The position numbers and the translations under genes are program-made. The notes beneath the pieces were generated by a model. The model did not search any database. It saw only the letters and a list, made by a program, of their open reading frames with translations, and had not been told where the DNA came from. Below are positions 16,436 through 25,551 of a stretch of DNA of 64,000 bases, one piece after another. Within the stretch, counting starts at the first letter, position 1. Every line of letters starts with the position of its first letter. This DNA is from Spirochaetaceae bacterium (GTDB taxonomy: Bacteria; Spirochaetota; Leptospiria; Leptospirales; Leptonemataceae), in the NCBI GenBank assembly GCA_002729885.1, contig PBUB01000002.1:735745-799744 (forward strand), written 5' to 3'.

Positions 16436-17683
16436 ATGAAGCGTGTAAATGACAAAACAGACTACCTGACCGCCTTCCGATACCCTGTTCGCACGGAAAA
16501 ACAGGGTCCTTCCAGCGGTTCGGCAACCGGCGGATGTAGATTGGCCCTTACAATGCTACTCATGCTTGTTTGTTCCGGTCTGAGCCTGTCGCCAGCTACG
16601 GCGGCTCCCCTGGGTGCGGAATTGAAGTTTGCTGTTGTGGGCGATCTCATGGGGCACGATGAACAGATCAAAAGTGCTTATGATCCGGAGTGCAAGTGCT
16701 ATGATTATGCATCTGTGTTCGAGGACACAGCTCCTATCTTCAAGGAAGCGGACCTGGCAATTGGAAACCTGGAGGTTACACTGCCCGGCAAACCGGAAAA
16801 GTATAACGGATACCCACTCTTTGGAAGTCCCGACGCGTATGCAGAGGCAATGTGCAATGCAGGTTTTGATATATTGACTCTGGCCAACAACCATACCATG
16901 GATACTGGCAAAGAGGGAGTGATGCGAACCCACAGGGTTGTCCAAAAACTTGGCATGATTGGTCTGGGTGTTTATCCGGACAAAAAGTCCAGAGAAGAGA
17001 ATTCGGTGCCTGTAATTGAAAAGAATGGCTTTCGCATAGCGATGCTGAACTATACCTACGGCACCAATGGAATTCCGGTTCCTCCCGGCGTTCAGATCAA
17101 TCATATTCATCCTGCCAGAATTCGCCAGGATTTAAAGAAAGCCTCCACCATGAATGTGGATCTAAAGATGGTATTTTTTCATTTTGGAGCTGAATATACT
17201 CGAGAGCCCAATAACTATCAAAAGCAAATGGTGGAGGTGGCCGTGCAGGCAGGCGCTGACATTGTAATTGGAGGTCATCCCCACGTACTGCAGCCATTCG
17301 AAAAGCGATTCGTAAAGGGAGCCAATGGCATTCTCCGGCCGGTACTGATTGCCTATTCCCTCGGAAATTTCGTTTCGCATCAGATTCGCAGATATACCGA
17401 CGGTGGAATGATCTTCCGTTTCACCGTTGTGCAGGGAGAGGATGGACTGGTTATCAAGGATGTGGACTATGTTCCCGTGCTGGTCTATATCGATCACAGT
17501 GGTAAACGTCCTCTGTACAGAGTTCTACCTGTGGAACAGTATCTATATTTCCAGGATGGAAAGCTAATGCGAAATCCCGATGCTCCCAGAAAACTGAGTA
17601 AAGCTGGATGGTCCCGGATGATCACTTTCTTCCAGGACACTACGGAGCATTTAAGAAAAAGCAGGGAGAATGCGGCACCCTGA
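16436..17683 (+). CDS. CapA/PgsA-family metallophosphatase-fold protein, exported
   Basis: The ATG at 16436 has GAGG 9 nt upstream; a longer reading starting at 16382 would run into the divergent DUF368 gene. A signal peptide ends near A-T-A-A. The PGA_cap core follows: F-A-V-V-G-D-L-M-G-H-D, G-N-L-E, L-A-N-N-H-T-M-D, and G-G-H-P-H-V-L-Q with metal-ligand Asp, Asn and His residues, then S-L-G-N-F. Family members support poly-gamma-glutamate capsule synthesis or act as surface phosphoesterases; no pgsB/C genes are near, so the latter or an unknown envelope role is likely. The next gene overlaps its end by 14 nt. Confidence 0.85.
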   Translation: MKRVNDKTDYLTAFRYPVRTEKQGPSSGSATGGCRLALTMLLMLVCSGLSLSPATAAPLGAELKFAVVGDLMGHDEQIKSAYDPECKCYDYASVFEDTAPIFKEADLAIGNLEVTLPGKPEKYNGYPLFGSPDAYAEAMCNAGFDILTLANNHTMDTGKEGVMRTHRVVQKLGMIGLGVYPDKKSREENSVPVIEKNGFRIAMLNYTYGTNGIPVPPGVQINHIHPARIRQDLKKASTMNVDLKMVFFHFGAEYTREPNNYQKQMVEVAVQAGADIVIGGHPHVLQPFEKRFVKGANGILRPVLIAYSLGNFVSHQIRRYTDGGMIFRFTVVQGEDGLVIKDVDYVPVLVYIDHSGKRPLYRVLPVEQYLYFQDGKLMRNPDAPRKLSKAGWSRMITFFQDTTEHLRKSRENAAP

Positions 17684-18836
17684 TCAAAACCGCTCTGGCA
17701 TCCAGACTCCGGTTGCCACCTCGCAGAGAGTGAAGCTCTACTGGGAAGGAGATGAATTCTTTCAGGATTTGATTCGCGATATAGGTCGCGCCCGTATTTC
17801 CATCTGTCTGGAATCCTACATTTTTCATTCAGATCAAACCGGAGAAAGAGTTATTCAGGCTCTGCTTCAGGCTGCCAGAAGAGGGGTTCGCATCCGAGTT
17901 CTGGTGGACGGAGTGGGTTCGTTTCCTCCCTGGAATCTTCGCCGTCATTTCAAAAGTACTACTGCTGCCTTTAGAATATTTAAGCCAGTGGGTCTGCTCA
18001 CTGCATTTAAATCTGGTTTTCATCGCAGGAATCATCGTAAGCTCATATTGATCGATGATTCAGTAGCGTACACAGGGGGCATGAATATAGGCGATGAATT
18101 ATCGCAAGCGGTGCGGGGAGACCGCCGATGGCGGGATAACATGATGCGAGTGGAGGATGGAGACTTCTATCTGTTGAAGCAGAGCTTTGATGAGATATGG
18201 ACTTATGCCGGCAAAAAGAGTTTTGGCTTGATGCCCCGCTCTAGAATCTCCAGAAAATATCTAAGGAAGCTGAGTCCTTTTTCTCCTCATTGCCCGGATA
18301 TTTTCTTTTTGAGCAATCATAGCAGGGCACTCAGGCGGGCCCAGAGGCATCTACTGATCCAATTGATCAAAAGGGCCAGGGATAGAATCTATATTGGATC
18401 GGCTTACTTTATTCCCGCACGCAGCATTCTATGGCTTCTGAGGCGAAAGGCTGCACAGGGGGTAGATGTTCGAATCATTACAGCGGGAAGAAGCGATGTA
18501 TGGCTGGCTCGCCAGGCCGGTCGCTCTACCTACGGTCGATTATTAAAGCACGGAATTCGAATCTTCGAATTTAAAGATCGAATGTTCCATGCGAAAATGA
18601 CCATTATTGATGACCGCTTTATGGTGGGCTCAACCAATATGGATTACCGAAGCTTCCTGCATAACCTGGAAGTGGATGCATGGGTTTGTAGAAAGGACAG
18701 TGTGCAGGCGGCCGTGGAGCAATGGCACATAGACGAATCGGAAAGCGAACGAGTGCATCGCATGCGCTGGAAGAAACGCAGTATTCTCGAGAAGCTACTG
18801 GAAAAGATTGCATTCCTGCTTCGATTTTATCTCTAA
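17670..18836 (+). CDS. phospholipase D / cardiolipin synthase family protein
   Basis: Two HKD motifs are intact: H122-R-K124-x4-D129 in N-H-R-K-L-I-L-I-D, and H307-A-K309-x4-D314 in F-H-A-K-M-T-I-I-D. The second is followed by V-G-S-T-N-M-D as in cardiolipin synthases. The 388-residue length and lack of N-terminal membrane helices resemble ClsB rather than ClsA. The expected reaction is transfer of a phosphatidyl group to make cardiolipin or a related lipid. It overlaps the upstream capA-like gene by 14 nt, so the two are probably translated from one message. Confidence 0.88.
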   Translation: MRHPDQNRSGIQTPVATSQRVKLYWEGDEFFQDLIRDIGRARISICLESYIFHSDQTGERVIQALLQAARRGVRIRVLVDGVGSFPPWNLRRHFKSTTAAFRIFKPVGLLTAFKSGFHRRNHRKLILIDDSVAYTGGMNIGDELSQAVRGDRRWRDNMMRVEDGDFYLLKQSFDEIWTYAGKKSFGLMPRSRISRKYLRKLSPFSPHCPDIFFLSNHSRALRRAQRHLLIQLIKRARDRIYIGSAYFIPARSILWLLRRKAAQGVDVRIITAGRSDVWLARQAGRSTYGRLLKHGIRIFEFKDRMFHAKMTIIDDRFMVGSTNMDYRSFLHNLEVDAWVCRKDSVQAAVEQWHIDESESERVHRMRWKKRSILEKLLEKIAFLLRFYL

Positions 18837-19008
18837 CTTCCCATTTTCCGGGCCACAGGCCGTCTCCAGTAAGACGGATTCGTTTGCTCCGCTCTCTGGC
18901 AGAGGTGTTTGTGCGATGGGGAAATGATTTTCAGGCTCTAAATGGTGCAACACTGAAGCCTCACCGCACTTTCAGGGGCATGGCTATAAATTGTCGATGG
19001 AAGCGAAG

Positions 19009-19704
19009 TTATCTGCCCTGGTAGGCATTTCCCCGCTTCTGTCGCAGGGAAGGGGGTATGTAATGCGTTTTAAGGGCCGGTAGTTGAACCAGTTCCCTGG
19101 ATTCTAGAATGTAAGCCGAGAGAGCTCGTCCATAGACGCAGCCTGAATCCAGACCGATGGTGTTGTCGCGAATGTTCAATCCTCTCCTGGCCCAGTGTCC
19201 ATAGAAAACCGGTCGCGAGCCATGATAGAATTCATACCAGGCCGGATTGTCCGGATTCTTCAAGTCAATACCCTGTCCGTCCCAGGTGCGAATCGTAAGA
19301 AGAACCCTCCTGCTGGACTCCGATGGATGTTTGCCAGGTTCCAGCCCTGCATGGACTGCGATAAAATCATCGGATTCGATCCAGAGAGGACGGGCCTCCA
19401 ACCATGTATGCTTTTCCGGACCCAGCCTTGCATGCAGACTCTTATAGGGCTCCATGCCATGATAATGTCTTAGATACTCATCTTCATGATTTCCCATCAA
19501 AGATTCGTAGCCCTGTTCGAATACGAAATCCACAACGCCGGCCGGATCCGGGCCTCGGTTGATTAGATCTCCGAGCATAATAACCCGATCGTCGGACTGC
19601 ACTTCCAGCTTCTGTATTAGCAGGCGGAGTTCCTGTGCACAACCATGAACATCTCCAATAAAGATGGTCCGGCTTGCTTTCTTCTTTTCACCGTTCAATT
19701 TCAT
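19009..19704 (-). CDS. calcineurin-like metallophosphoesterase (PrpE/ApaH-like)
   Basis: Motifs for a two-metal phosphoesterase are in order: I-G-D18-V-H20-G, M-L-G-D-L-I-N-R-G-P-D, M-G-N-H-E-D-E and a late Y-G-H-W. This set is that of bacterial Ser/Thr phosphatases and diadenosine tetraphosphatases; length (231) and sequence do not separate the two. The ATG at 19704 overlaps the hemF stop as ATGA, the usual form of translational coupling; a longer start three codons earlier is possible but less likely. Confidence 0.85.
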   Translation of the reverse strand: MKLNGEKKKASRTIFIGDVHGCAQELRLLIQKLEVQSDDRVIMLGDLINRGPDPAGVVDFVFEQGYESLMGNHEDEYLRHYHGMEPYKSLHARLGPEKHTWLEARPLWIESDDFIAVHAGLEPGKHPSESSRRVLLTIRTWDGQGIDLKNPDNPAWYEFYHGSRPVFYGHWARRGLNIRDNTIGLDSGCVYGRALSAYILESRELVQLPALKTHYIPPSLRQKRGNAYQGR

Positions 19705-20699
19705 GCAATCCAATCCACAGGATTTCTTAATACTTCAATGAGTTCGGCTTCCGGACTGTTTTCTGGAGGAGTATAATCGTATTTCCACATTACATGCATG
19801 GGAAGGCTCATTAATATCGATTCTATCCTGCCTCCTGTTTTCAGTCCGAACAATGTCCCTCTATCATAAATTAAGTTAAACTCCACATACCGCCCACGAC
19901 GCCAGAGCTGGAACTCCTTCTGAGCATCGGTGTAGCTCTCTTTCATTCGACGACGTACAATGGGAACATAGCTGGTTAAAAAGGAATTTCCTGCTTCTCT
20001 GGTAAACTCCAGCATTCGATCCGGATTCTCTTGTTGGTAATCATAGAAGATCCCGCCAATTCCTCTGCTTTCCCCTCTGTGTTTTAGATAGAAATACTCA
20101 TCGCAATGTTTCTTGAATTTTTCATAACTTACTATGTCTCCATGCTTCTTGCAGGCTTCATTATAGGTTGAATGAAAATGAACGGCATCTTCTCGAAAGA
20201 GATAGTAGGGCGTCAGGTCGGCGCCTCCGCCAAGCCACATGCTTTCTACACTGGCCCCGGATTCAGGGGCACTCAACCGCGCAATGTAGCGAAAATTTGC
20301 ATGCACCGTGGGAACCAGGGGATGATCCGGATGAATTACCAGGGAAATTCCACTGGCTCTAAAATGAGGGGAGCTTCCGGGCATGCTGGCAGCAAAGTCG
20401 CTGGGAAATGTGCCCAGAACATCCGAAACGTTGACTCCACCTTTTTCCAGAAGAGCCCCATTCTGAATCACTCTTGTACGGCCACCGCCTCCGGTGATGA
20501 TGCCGCTGGAATGCCGATGGTCCCATAGATCTTCATGAAAACTAGCCGGGCCTGGCGCAGAATCTAGTGCCGTATTTGAACCCGGGCTTCTGGCGAAATC
20601 TGACTCCACCTCTTCCAGCCCGGCGCAGATTCGATCCTGTAGTTCATGAAAGTAAGCGGATGCCTGGTCCAGGAAGGCAAAGTCAGGCTGAAAAGGCAT
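19701..20699 (-). CDS. hemF: oxygen-dependent coproporphyrinogen III oxidase
   Basis: HemF converts coproporphyrinogen III to protoporphyrinogen IX using O2. The family blocks are clear: G-G-G-G-R-T-R-V-I, H-A-N-F-R-Y, M-W-L-G-G-G-A-D-L-T-P-Y-Y, H-R-G-E-S-R-G-I-G-G-I-F-Y-D, R-R-G-R-Y-V-E-F-N-L-I-Y-D-R-G-T and L-M-S-L-P. The N-terminus is a little longer than usual. The ATG at 20699 is chosen over a TTG four codons upstream. It is followed by the coupled phosphoesterase gene. An oxygen-independent counterpart, hemN, lies near 39 kb. Confidence 0.95.
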   Translation of the reverse strand: MPFQPDFAFLDQASAYFHELQDRICAGLEEVESDFARSPGSNTALDSAPGPASFHEDLWDHRHSSGIITGGGGRTRVIQNGALLEKGGVNVSDVLGTFPSDFAASMPGSSPHFRASGISLVIHPDHPLVPTVHANFRYIARLSAPESGASVESMWLGGGADLTPYYLFREDAVHFHSTYNEACKKHGDIVSYEKFKKHCDEYFYLKHRGESRGIGGIFYDYQQENPDRMLEFTREAGNSFLTSYVPIVRRRMKESYTDAQKEFQLWRRGRYVEFNLIYDRGTLFGLKTGGRIESILMSLPMHVMWKYDYTPPENSPEAELIEVLRNPVDWIA

Positions 20700-20781
20700 G
20701 GTAGAACACAACCGGATTATGTCGTATTGTCAAATCAAATTGGCAATGATAGCGCCGCTACTTCTCGAGTAACCCTGGTAT

Positions 20782-20840
20782 GCCTACCCATCCGGCTTTC
20801 GAGAGCAACGCCAACCGGGTAGCCGAGGCCCCGGGTAGGC
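20782..20840. repeat. inverted repeat in gap between tsaC and hemF
   Basis: gcctaccc at 20782-20789 pairs with gggtaggc at 20833-20840, and also in part with gggtag at 20817-20822, so two alternative stems are possible. GC-rich, with no T run on either strand. It follows tsaC on the minus strand and might terminate that transcript. Confidence 0.4.
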
Positions 20841-20898
20841 TCCCGAATAGTTTTTTACCTGGCTGGTCTAGAGCTCCTGTTATCCGGGAAGTAATCGG

Positions 20899-22041
20899 TC
20901 ATTCGAGATTTGAGCCAGCCTGGCTTCTTCTGAACTGCCACTTGCCGTTTTGATAGGTGCCCGTGGCTGCTCGCTGGAGACGATCCATTACAGCTTTGCT
21001 ACAGGCCGGACCTGCAATTACCACCAGTGCATCCGAGTGTCGACTGAGCTGATACAGATCCAGGTATAGATTCCTGGTGGCTTCTACTGAATCGCTGCGA
21101 TGACGCAGGATGGCATTTTCGCACAGTCGGCGAGGGAACAGATCAATCAGAGCTACCGGTTCTGGATTCAGATTTAATACCGCTATAGTTTCATAGGAGG
21201 CATGGGGAAATCCAGGATTTAGCTGACCGGTAACAGGCTCCTGAATCAGAAACATATCTACGTCTGGCTGATAATGCACCGGCAGGAGCCCCGGGGAAAG
21301 CAGTGCTTCCTTCTCCGGACTCAGAACAGCCGCTGTACCGGTACCCTGGCTGGCATCGGAATCCCGGGAGCCTGCTTTGCCAGCAAGCTTCGCCGACCTG
21401 CGTCCTGCATTACCATTTCTTGTCTCGCCTTCGCTTTCTACAGTAAAGCCATCTTCCGTGAGTCGCTCTTCATCGATGGTGCCAGGGCGAAGTATAATTA
21501 CCTTTTCGCCCTCAAGACGAAGCACGGTGGATTCCAGACCAACGGCACACTGACCGCCATCCACCACTCCCGGTATCTCTCCTTCCAGCTGGGCCAGTGC
21601 CATGGCCGCCGTTGTAGGACTTGTTTTTCCGGATTTGTTGGCAGATGGAATTGCAAGAGGTGTGTTACATTTCTCTATGATTCGCAACGTTATCTCATGA
21701 TCTGGCATGCGAAATCCACAAAGAGCGGAACCTGCCGTCACTGCCGTCGGGATCTTTCCATCGTGTTCCAGAAGGATGGTTAAAGGACCTGGCCAGTACT
21801 GATTCATGAGCTTTCTGGCCAGAGGAGTTTCCTTTCCGTATCTAAACGCCATTTCCGGCGAAGATACATGGCAGATCACCGGATTTTCTGCCGGACGGCC
21901 TTTGATGGTGTACAGATTTCTGAGGGCCACCTCATCCAGAGCGTCGCAGGCCAGTCCGTACACAGTTTCTGTGGGCAGGGCAACACATTGCCCTTTTTGA
22001 ATTAACTCTACAGCACTTTGTTCGTCCAGGTACTTGCCCAT
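20899..22041 (-). CDS. L-threonylcarbamoyladenylate synthase, Sua5 type
   Basis: The N-terminal YrdC domain has A-L-P-T-E-T-V-Y-G-L, K-G-R-P-A-E-N-P, P-L-A-I-P-S-A-N-x-S-G and S-T-V-L. The C-terminal third is a Sua5 domain beginning S-P-G-L-L-P-V-H-Y. The enzyme makes threonylcarbamoyl-AMP from threonine, bicarbonate and ATP for the t6A37 modification of ANN-decoding tRNAs. The linker between domains (about 200-250) is unusually rich in Gly, Arg, Ser and Ala. The M16 protease gene ends 16 nt upstream, so co-transcription is likely. Confidence 0.9.
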   Translation of the reverse strand: MGKYLDEQSAVELIQKGQCVALPTETVYGLACDALDEVALRNLYTIKGRPAENPVICHVSSPEMAFRYGKETPLARKLMNQYWPGPLTILLEHDGKIPTAVTAGSALCGFRMPDHEITLRIIEKCNTPLAIPSANKSGKTSPTTAAMALAQLEGEIPGVVDGGQCAVGLESTVLRLEGEKVIILRPGTIDEERLTEDGFTVESEGETRNGNAGRRSAKLAGKAGSRDSDASQGTGTAAVLSPEKEALLSPGLLPVHYQPDVDMFLIQEPVTGQLNPGFPHASYETIAVLNLNPEPVALIDLFPRRLCENAILRHRSDSVEATRNLYLDLYQLSRHSDALVVIAGPACSKAVMDRLQRAATGTYQNGKWQFRRSQAGSNLE

Positions 22042-22057
22042 GGTGTCCTCCGTTCTG

Positions 22058-23296
22058 TCAGGAAGCCTTCTCTGGCAAAAGAATGGCTTTAAATTTTGGT
22101 CCTGAAAAAGTTCTGGCTGCCATCTCCCGAATGTCTTCCAGGGAAACCTTCTCCATTTCCGTCAGCGCTTTTTGAACCGGGTCTTCCGTCTCTCCTCGCA
22201 AAATAGGCACGGACATCATTGTGTTCAAACCGGTACTTGTTTCCGATCGGGCTGCAATGGAAGTTCTAATACTTGCTCGAGCGCGATTGACTCGATCTTC
22301 TTCCACCAGTTCTGTGCAGATCTTTTCTACAATATCGTTTACTTCCTTTTCCAGTTGTGGTAATTCATCCGGCGCGATGCCACAGGAAATGCCCAGGACC
22401 GAATGAGGCTCGTTTCTCATGGCAAAAGAATAAATCCCGTAGCAGGACATTCCCAGTTCCTCGCGAATCCTTTCAAAAAGCAGACCGGAGTCATTGCCTC
22501 CCAGAACATAGTTCATAAAATCCTGCTTGAATCGATCCGGGTGATGAGGCGGCAGAGCAGGGTAGAACAGAGTAAAATAGGCTTCCGAGATACCTGGCTT
22601 GGTCAGAGTGAGTTCTCCGGCTGTGTAGTTAGCCTCTTTGATTTCCGGGTCCTGGGTATCGTCACTGGTAGGAAAAGCCGACTCAAGAGCTGATTCGATG
22701 CGGTCCAGCTTCACTCCACCGGCCACGGAGATTAGAGTATTGTTACCTCCGTAGAATCGATTCTTAAAATCGTGCATCTTCTCTACAGTAGCTCCGCGAA
22801 TGGTTTCTTCGGTTCCGATGATGGGATGATAGGCATCACCCAGAAACATCTGCAGTGCTCTCTCTACCAGGAAACTATCCGGATCATCCTCCCTTTCTCT
22901 GTATTCGCTCAGGATAGGATTCAGTTCCTTTTTAAATTCCTCTGCCGGGAAGAGAGGATTCCTGTACATATCCGCCAGGATATCGAAGCCTTCTTCGAAT
23001 CGATCATTCAATACAGTGATGTAATATGCAGTATGATCATAGGTGGTATAGGCATTCATTTTGCCGCCTATGTCGTTGGCAGCCCGGGAAATGGAGGTGC
23101 CCCCCGGACGTTTCCTGGAGCCCTTGAAAAACATATGCTCCAGAATGTGTGCCAACCCCCATTGCGCCGGATGCTCTGCGCAAGAACCTACCCTGGTTAG
23201 AATCTGAATGTTTGTAAGAAAGCTAGTATTTTCGATATGGAGTAGCTTCAGTCCATTAATCTTTTGAATATCGAAGGGGGTTACGCTCTGTATCAT
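22058..23296 (-). CDS. M16-family zinc metallopeptidase
   Basis: The inverted zinc motif H-I-L-E-H is followed by M-F-F-K-G-S and then the family's N-A-Y-T-T-Y-D-H-T-A-Y block with a downstream Glu ligand. The C-terminal inactive half carries the typical L-G-G-N-D-S-G-L-L-F-E-R-I-R-E. Relatives are processing peptidase-like enzymes, here without a signal peptide. The ATG at 23296 places the start just before the first strand as in relatives and has a purine-rich stretch (GAGGAG) about 13 nt upstream. A GTG at 23353 would add 19 residues. Confidence 0.88.
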   Translation of the reverse strand: MIQSVTPFDIQKINGLKLLHIENTSFLTNIQILTRVGSCAEHPAQWGLAHILEHMFFKGSRKRPGGTSISRAANDIGGKMNAYTTYDHTAYYITVLNDRFEEGFDILADMYRNPLFPAEEFKKELNPILSEYREREDDPDSFLVERALQMFLGDAYHPIIGTEETIRGATVEKMHDFKNRFYGGNNTLISVAGGVKLDRIESALESAFPTSDDTQDPEIKEANYTAGELTLTKPGISEAYFTLFYPALPPHHPDRFKQDFMNYVLGGNDSGLLFERIREELGMSCYGIYSFAMRNEPHSVLGISCGIAPDELPQLEKEVNDIVEKICTELVEEDRVNRARASIRTSIAARSETSTGLNTMMSVPILRGETEDPVQKALTEMEKVSLEDIREMAARTFSGPKFKAILLPEKAS

Positions 23297-23359
23297 ATTA
23301 ATTCGGGATCTCCTCTCTAAAGCCTCTGTTTTGCGTGGAACATCAATTTGCACTCCACG

Positions 23360-23833
23360 CTATTTATTCAGCCGAACGCATTTTGACTCATTGAAAAAGC
23401 GGTCATCATATTGCTCCTCATCCGCCATCGCATGAAAATGAGAATCAGTCAGCTCTTTAATAATGTAAGGAATTCGATCTTCTTCTGACGTCCACTTTCC
23501 GTCCAAAACGAAAAGATCTACTGTTAGAATTAGATCCCCCTTCATGTTCTTTTCCAGGTTGTACCGAGCTTTTTCCACTCCTTCACCCAGAATGCTTTCA
23601 CCTGTGTTTGCAGCGAATACCTGATACTGACCGTCCTCACTGTACACCTCTCGAAAAGCATCTTCCGGAGGATTGGCAGGATCAGGGTACTGCAATTTTC
23701 CTTCTTCCCCGGGTTCGACGGTATCCACACATAACCATTCGGTGCCCCTTAGCTTTTCAGGATCGGGACCCGAGCAGGCCACTCCGGTTACTGCGGTGGC
23801 TATCAAAAGAAAAAATGCCGTGGGAAACTTCAT
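23360..23833 (-). CDS. predicted lipoprotein, tandem paralogue A
   Basis: Begins at ATG 23833 with a lipoprotein signal ending T-G-V-A-C20. The mature protein shares a clear pattern with the next gene upstream (24002-24478): L-R/K-G-x-x-W-L-C near the start, V-Y-x-x-D-G, T/V-T/N-G-E-x-x-L-x-E-G-V in the middle, P-Y-x-I/V-x-E-L-T, and F-x-x-S-K-C-x-R-L at the end. The two conserved cysteines may form a disulphide. No known family; the fold looks like a small lipocalin-like beta barrel, but this is only an impression. Confidence 0.65.
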   Translation of the reverse strand: MKFPTAFFLLIATAVTGVACSGPDPEKLRGTEWLCVDTVEPGEEGKLQYPDPANPPEDAFREVYSEDGQYQVFAANTGESILGEGVEKARYNLEKNMKGDLILTVDLFVLDGKWTSEEDRIPYIIKELTDSHFHAMADEEQYDDRFFNESKCVRLNK

Positions 23834-24001
23834 GATTGCAGGGTGCAAATCCTACCTTTTGGGGCCAAGCAGATATTGCTTCCCCTTTGAAATGCCAGGA
23901 TCTGCAGGGCCGCGAAGGCCGGCCCTGAAAAGAGCGAACGGAATATTTACACAGGCTCGGTGCCGGGCCTGCAGCATTTTTGATTTGGAGGAGGGTTTGT
24001 T

Positions 24002-24478
24002 CTAGTCCGCATCACCCAGTCGAATGCATTTGGACTCAAACAGCTCAGGGACCCCGGGAACGGCTTCGGCCAGGCTATGGTATTTTTCAGCCGTTAGCTC
24101 CAGAACCTTATAGGGCTCCTTTTCAACTATCTCTTCCCCGTTCTCATCCGCCTGGCGAAAGGTGAATAATAGCTTTGTTTCACTTCCCTCGCGGCTCAAC
24201 TCGAAGCTTCCTTTCACTCCTTCTTCCAGAAGGTTTTCGCCGGTTACCGGATCCAGAGCTTCAAACCCACCATCTTTGTGGTAAACTTCCACATATCCCG
24301 AGGTGTTGGTTCCAGCCGGATCCTGGGCTTCTTTCGGAGAAGGGAATTTGAGGCCTGCTCGCTCCTCTTCGTCGGCAGAGCCGTTGCACAGCCATTTGCT
24401 GCCCTTTAATTCACCGGCTCCAGCTCCACAATGCAGAAGCAACAGGGAAAGGAAGACAGAAATCAGAATCTTATGCAT
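24002..24478 (-). CDS. predicted lipoprotein, tandem paralogue B
   Basis: A short signal ends with L-L-L-H-C17. The mature part aligns along its length with the downstream gene (23360-23833): L-K-G-S-K-W-L-C, E-V-Y-H-K-D-G, T-G-E-N-L-L-E-E-G-V, P-Y-K-V-L-E-L-T and F-E-S-K-C-I-R-L. It therefore arose by tandem duplication followed by divergence. Function unknown; probably attached to the inner or outer membrane facing the periplasm. Confidence 0.65.
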   Translation of the reverse strand: MHKILISVFLSLLLLHCGAGAGELKGSKWLCNGSADEEERAGLKFPSPKEAQDPAGTNTSGYVEVYHKDGGFEALDPVTGENLLEEGVKGSFELSREGSETKLLFTFRQADENGEEIVEKEPYKVLELTAEKYHSLAEAVPGVPELFESKCIRLGDAD

Positions 24479-24534
24479 GCACAGTTGTAATGAATCGCCA
24501 GCAAGATCGCAAGCAGGAATCCAATCCCTGAAGT

Positions 24535-25113
24535 TTATTTTTGGTTAAACATGGCCGGATCCTCTGTTTTCAGAGTGCTTCGAATCAATTCAAATCCTGG
24601 ATTCGCTGTTTGATAATCCTTTCTGGGAATATGATGGGTTACATATACCCAGCGGTTTCCGGACCAGATTCGAAAGAAGTCCCGAACAATGCCCAGGGTT
24701 TGTCCGCCTTCGGCCAGGGTATGGGTTTCTCTCAGTCCGTTTTCTCCCAGTTCTTTGTATGTTAGATCCTGGATGGCTCCAGGACGAAATTCCTCGGAGT
24801 AGAGTTTTGTCATGAAACTGGCGAATTCTTTTAGCGATGCGAATTGTGGCTGGCGGAAATACTGAAACATGGTGAGTCCATCGCCGGTGGTTCGAATCAT
24901 GATGTAGCGGCCCACCTCTGTTTCCTCATCTTCCATGACGGTCCAATTCCCGGGATACTGGAATCGAATACCATCCCTGTGAAACTCTTTAGTAGTTTCC
25001 AGATCCGGAGACTTCTCGCACGCCAGGGCTGAAAGCAACAGAATCATGGCTGCCAGACCGCTTGAAAGTCGCTTCAAGTGACGTTTGCCCGGAGGATCAT
25101 TTTTCCTTTCCAT
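24535..25113 (-). CDS. predicted lipoprotein with PsbP-like pattern
   Basis: A basic N-terminus and hydrophobic stretch end at the lipobox L-S-A-L-A-C32. The mature domain begins F-H-R-D-G-I-R-F-Q-Y-P-G-N-W-T-V and continues as alternating strands, a pattern seen in PsbP/DUF1795-like surface proteins whose function is generally unknown. It closes a run of three lipoprotein genes on this strand; gaps of 56 and 153 nt leave it open whether they are co-transcribed. Confidence 0.6.
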   Translation of the reverse strand: MERKNDPPGKRHLKRLSSGLAAMILLLSALACEKSPDLETTKEFHRDGIRFQYPGNWTVMEDEETEVGRYIMIRTTGDGLTMFQYFRQPQFASLKEFASFMTKLYSEEFRPGAIQDLTYKELGENGLRETHTLAEGGQTLGIVRDFFRIWSGNRWVYVTHHIPRKDYQTANPGFELIRSTLKTEDPAMFNQK

Positions 25114-25272
25114 GTTGGGAGCAAATCCGCCAGCCTATACAGGGCAATGAAAAACCAGTCAAGTTAGTGAATCATTTCCGGGAAAGTCCGGTAATTCTAA
25201 CTCTAAAAACTCTTGCCACCACCCAGGATGAATGCAGAATACGAACTGTCGTTCAGAAGTTGGAGGAGAGTC

Positions 25273-25551
25273 ATGAATCAGAATTCACCGGAGCAGATTC
25301 CAGCCGGTTTTGATGCAGAAACCTGGAATAAGTTAACCCCCGAGCAAAAGCAGACCTTTCTTGCCGGTCAGCAGGGACAGCAGCCAAATGCGCAGCAAGC
25401 CCAGCCTCAACAACAGGCCTACGGAAATCCTCAGTCCATGCAGGATGATATGATGAAGGATATCAAGAAGCAAACCATGTTTGCCATGATCTTTGGCATG
25501 GTGGGCTCACTGATTACCTCTATCGTCAGTATGTTTATTCGTAGAAACTGA
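25273..25551 (+). CDS. small Gln-rich single-span membrane protein
   Basis: ATG 25273 follows a strong GGAGGAGAG ribosome site, which decides the start against an upstream in-frame ATG. The 92-residue protein has a helical L-T-P-E-Q-K-Q-T-F motif, a Gln/Ala/Asn-rich spacer and one C-terminal membrane helix (M-F-A-M-I-F-G-M-V-G-S-L-I-T-S-I) ending in R-R-N. The tail-anchored layout means the polar part stays cytoplasmic. No family recognised. Its last 17 nt overlap the convergent gene at 25535. Confidence 0.6.
   Translation: MNQNSPEQIPAGFDAETWNKLTPEQKQTFLAGQQGQQPNAQQAQPQQQAYGNPQSMQDDMMKDIKKQTMFAMIFGMVGSLITSIVSMFIRRN

Noticed and set aside
16436..17683. A poly-gamma-glutamate capsule locus around the CapA-like gene
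   Set aside because: No PgsB or PgsC relatives flank it; neighbours are DUF368 and a phospholipase D family gene.
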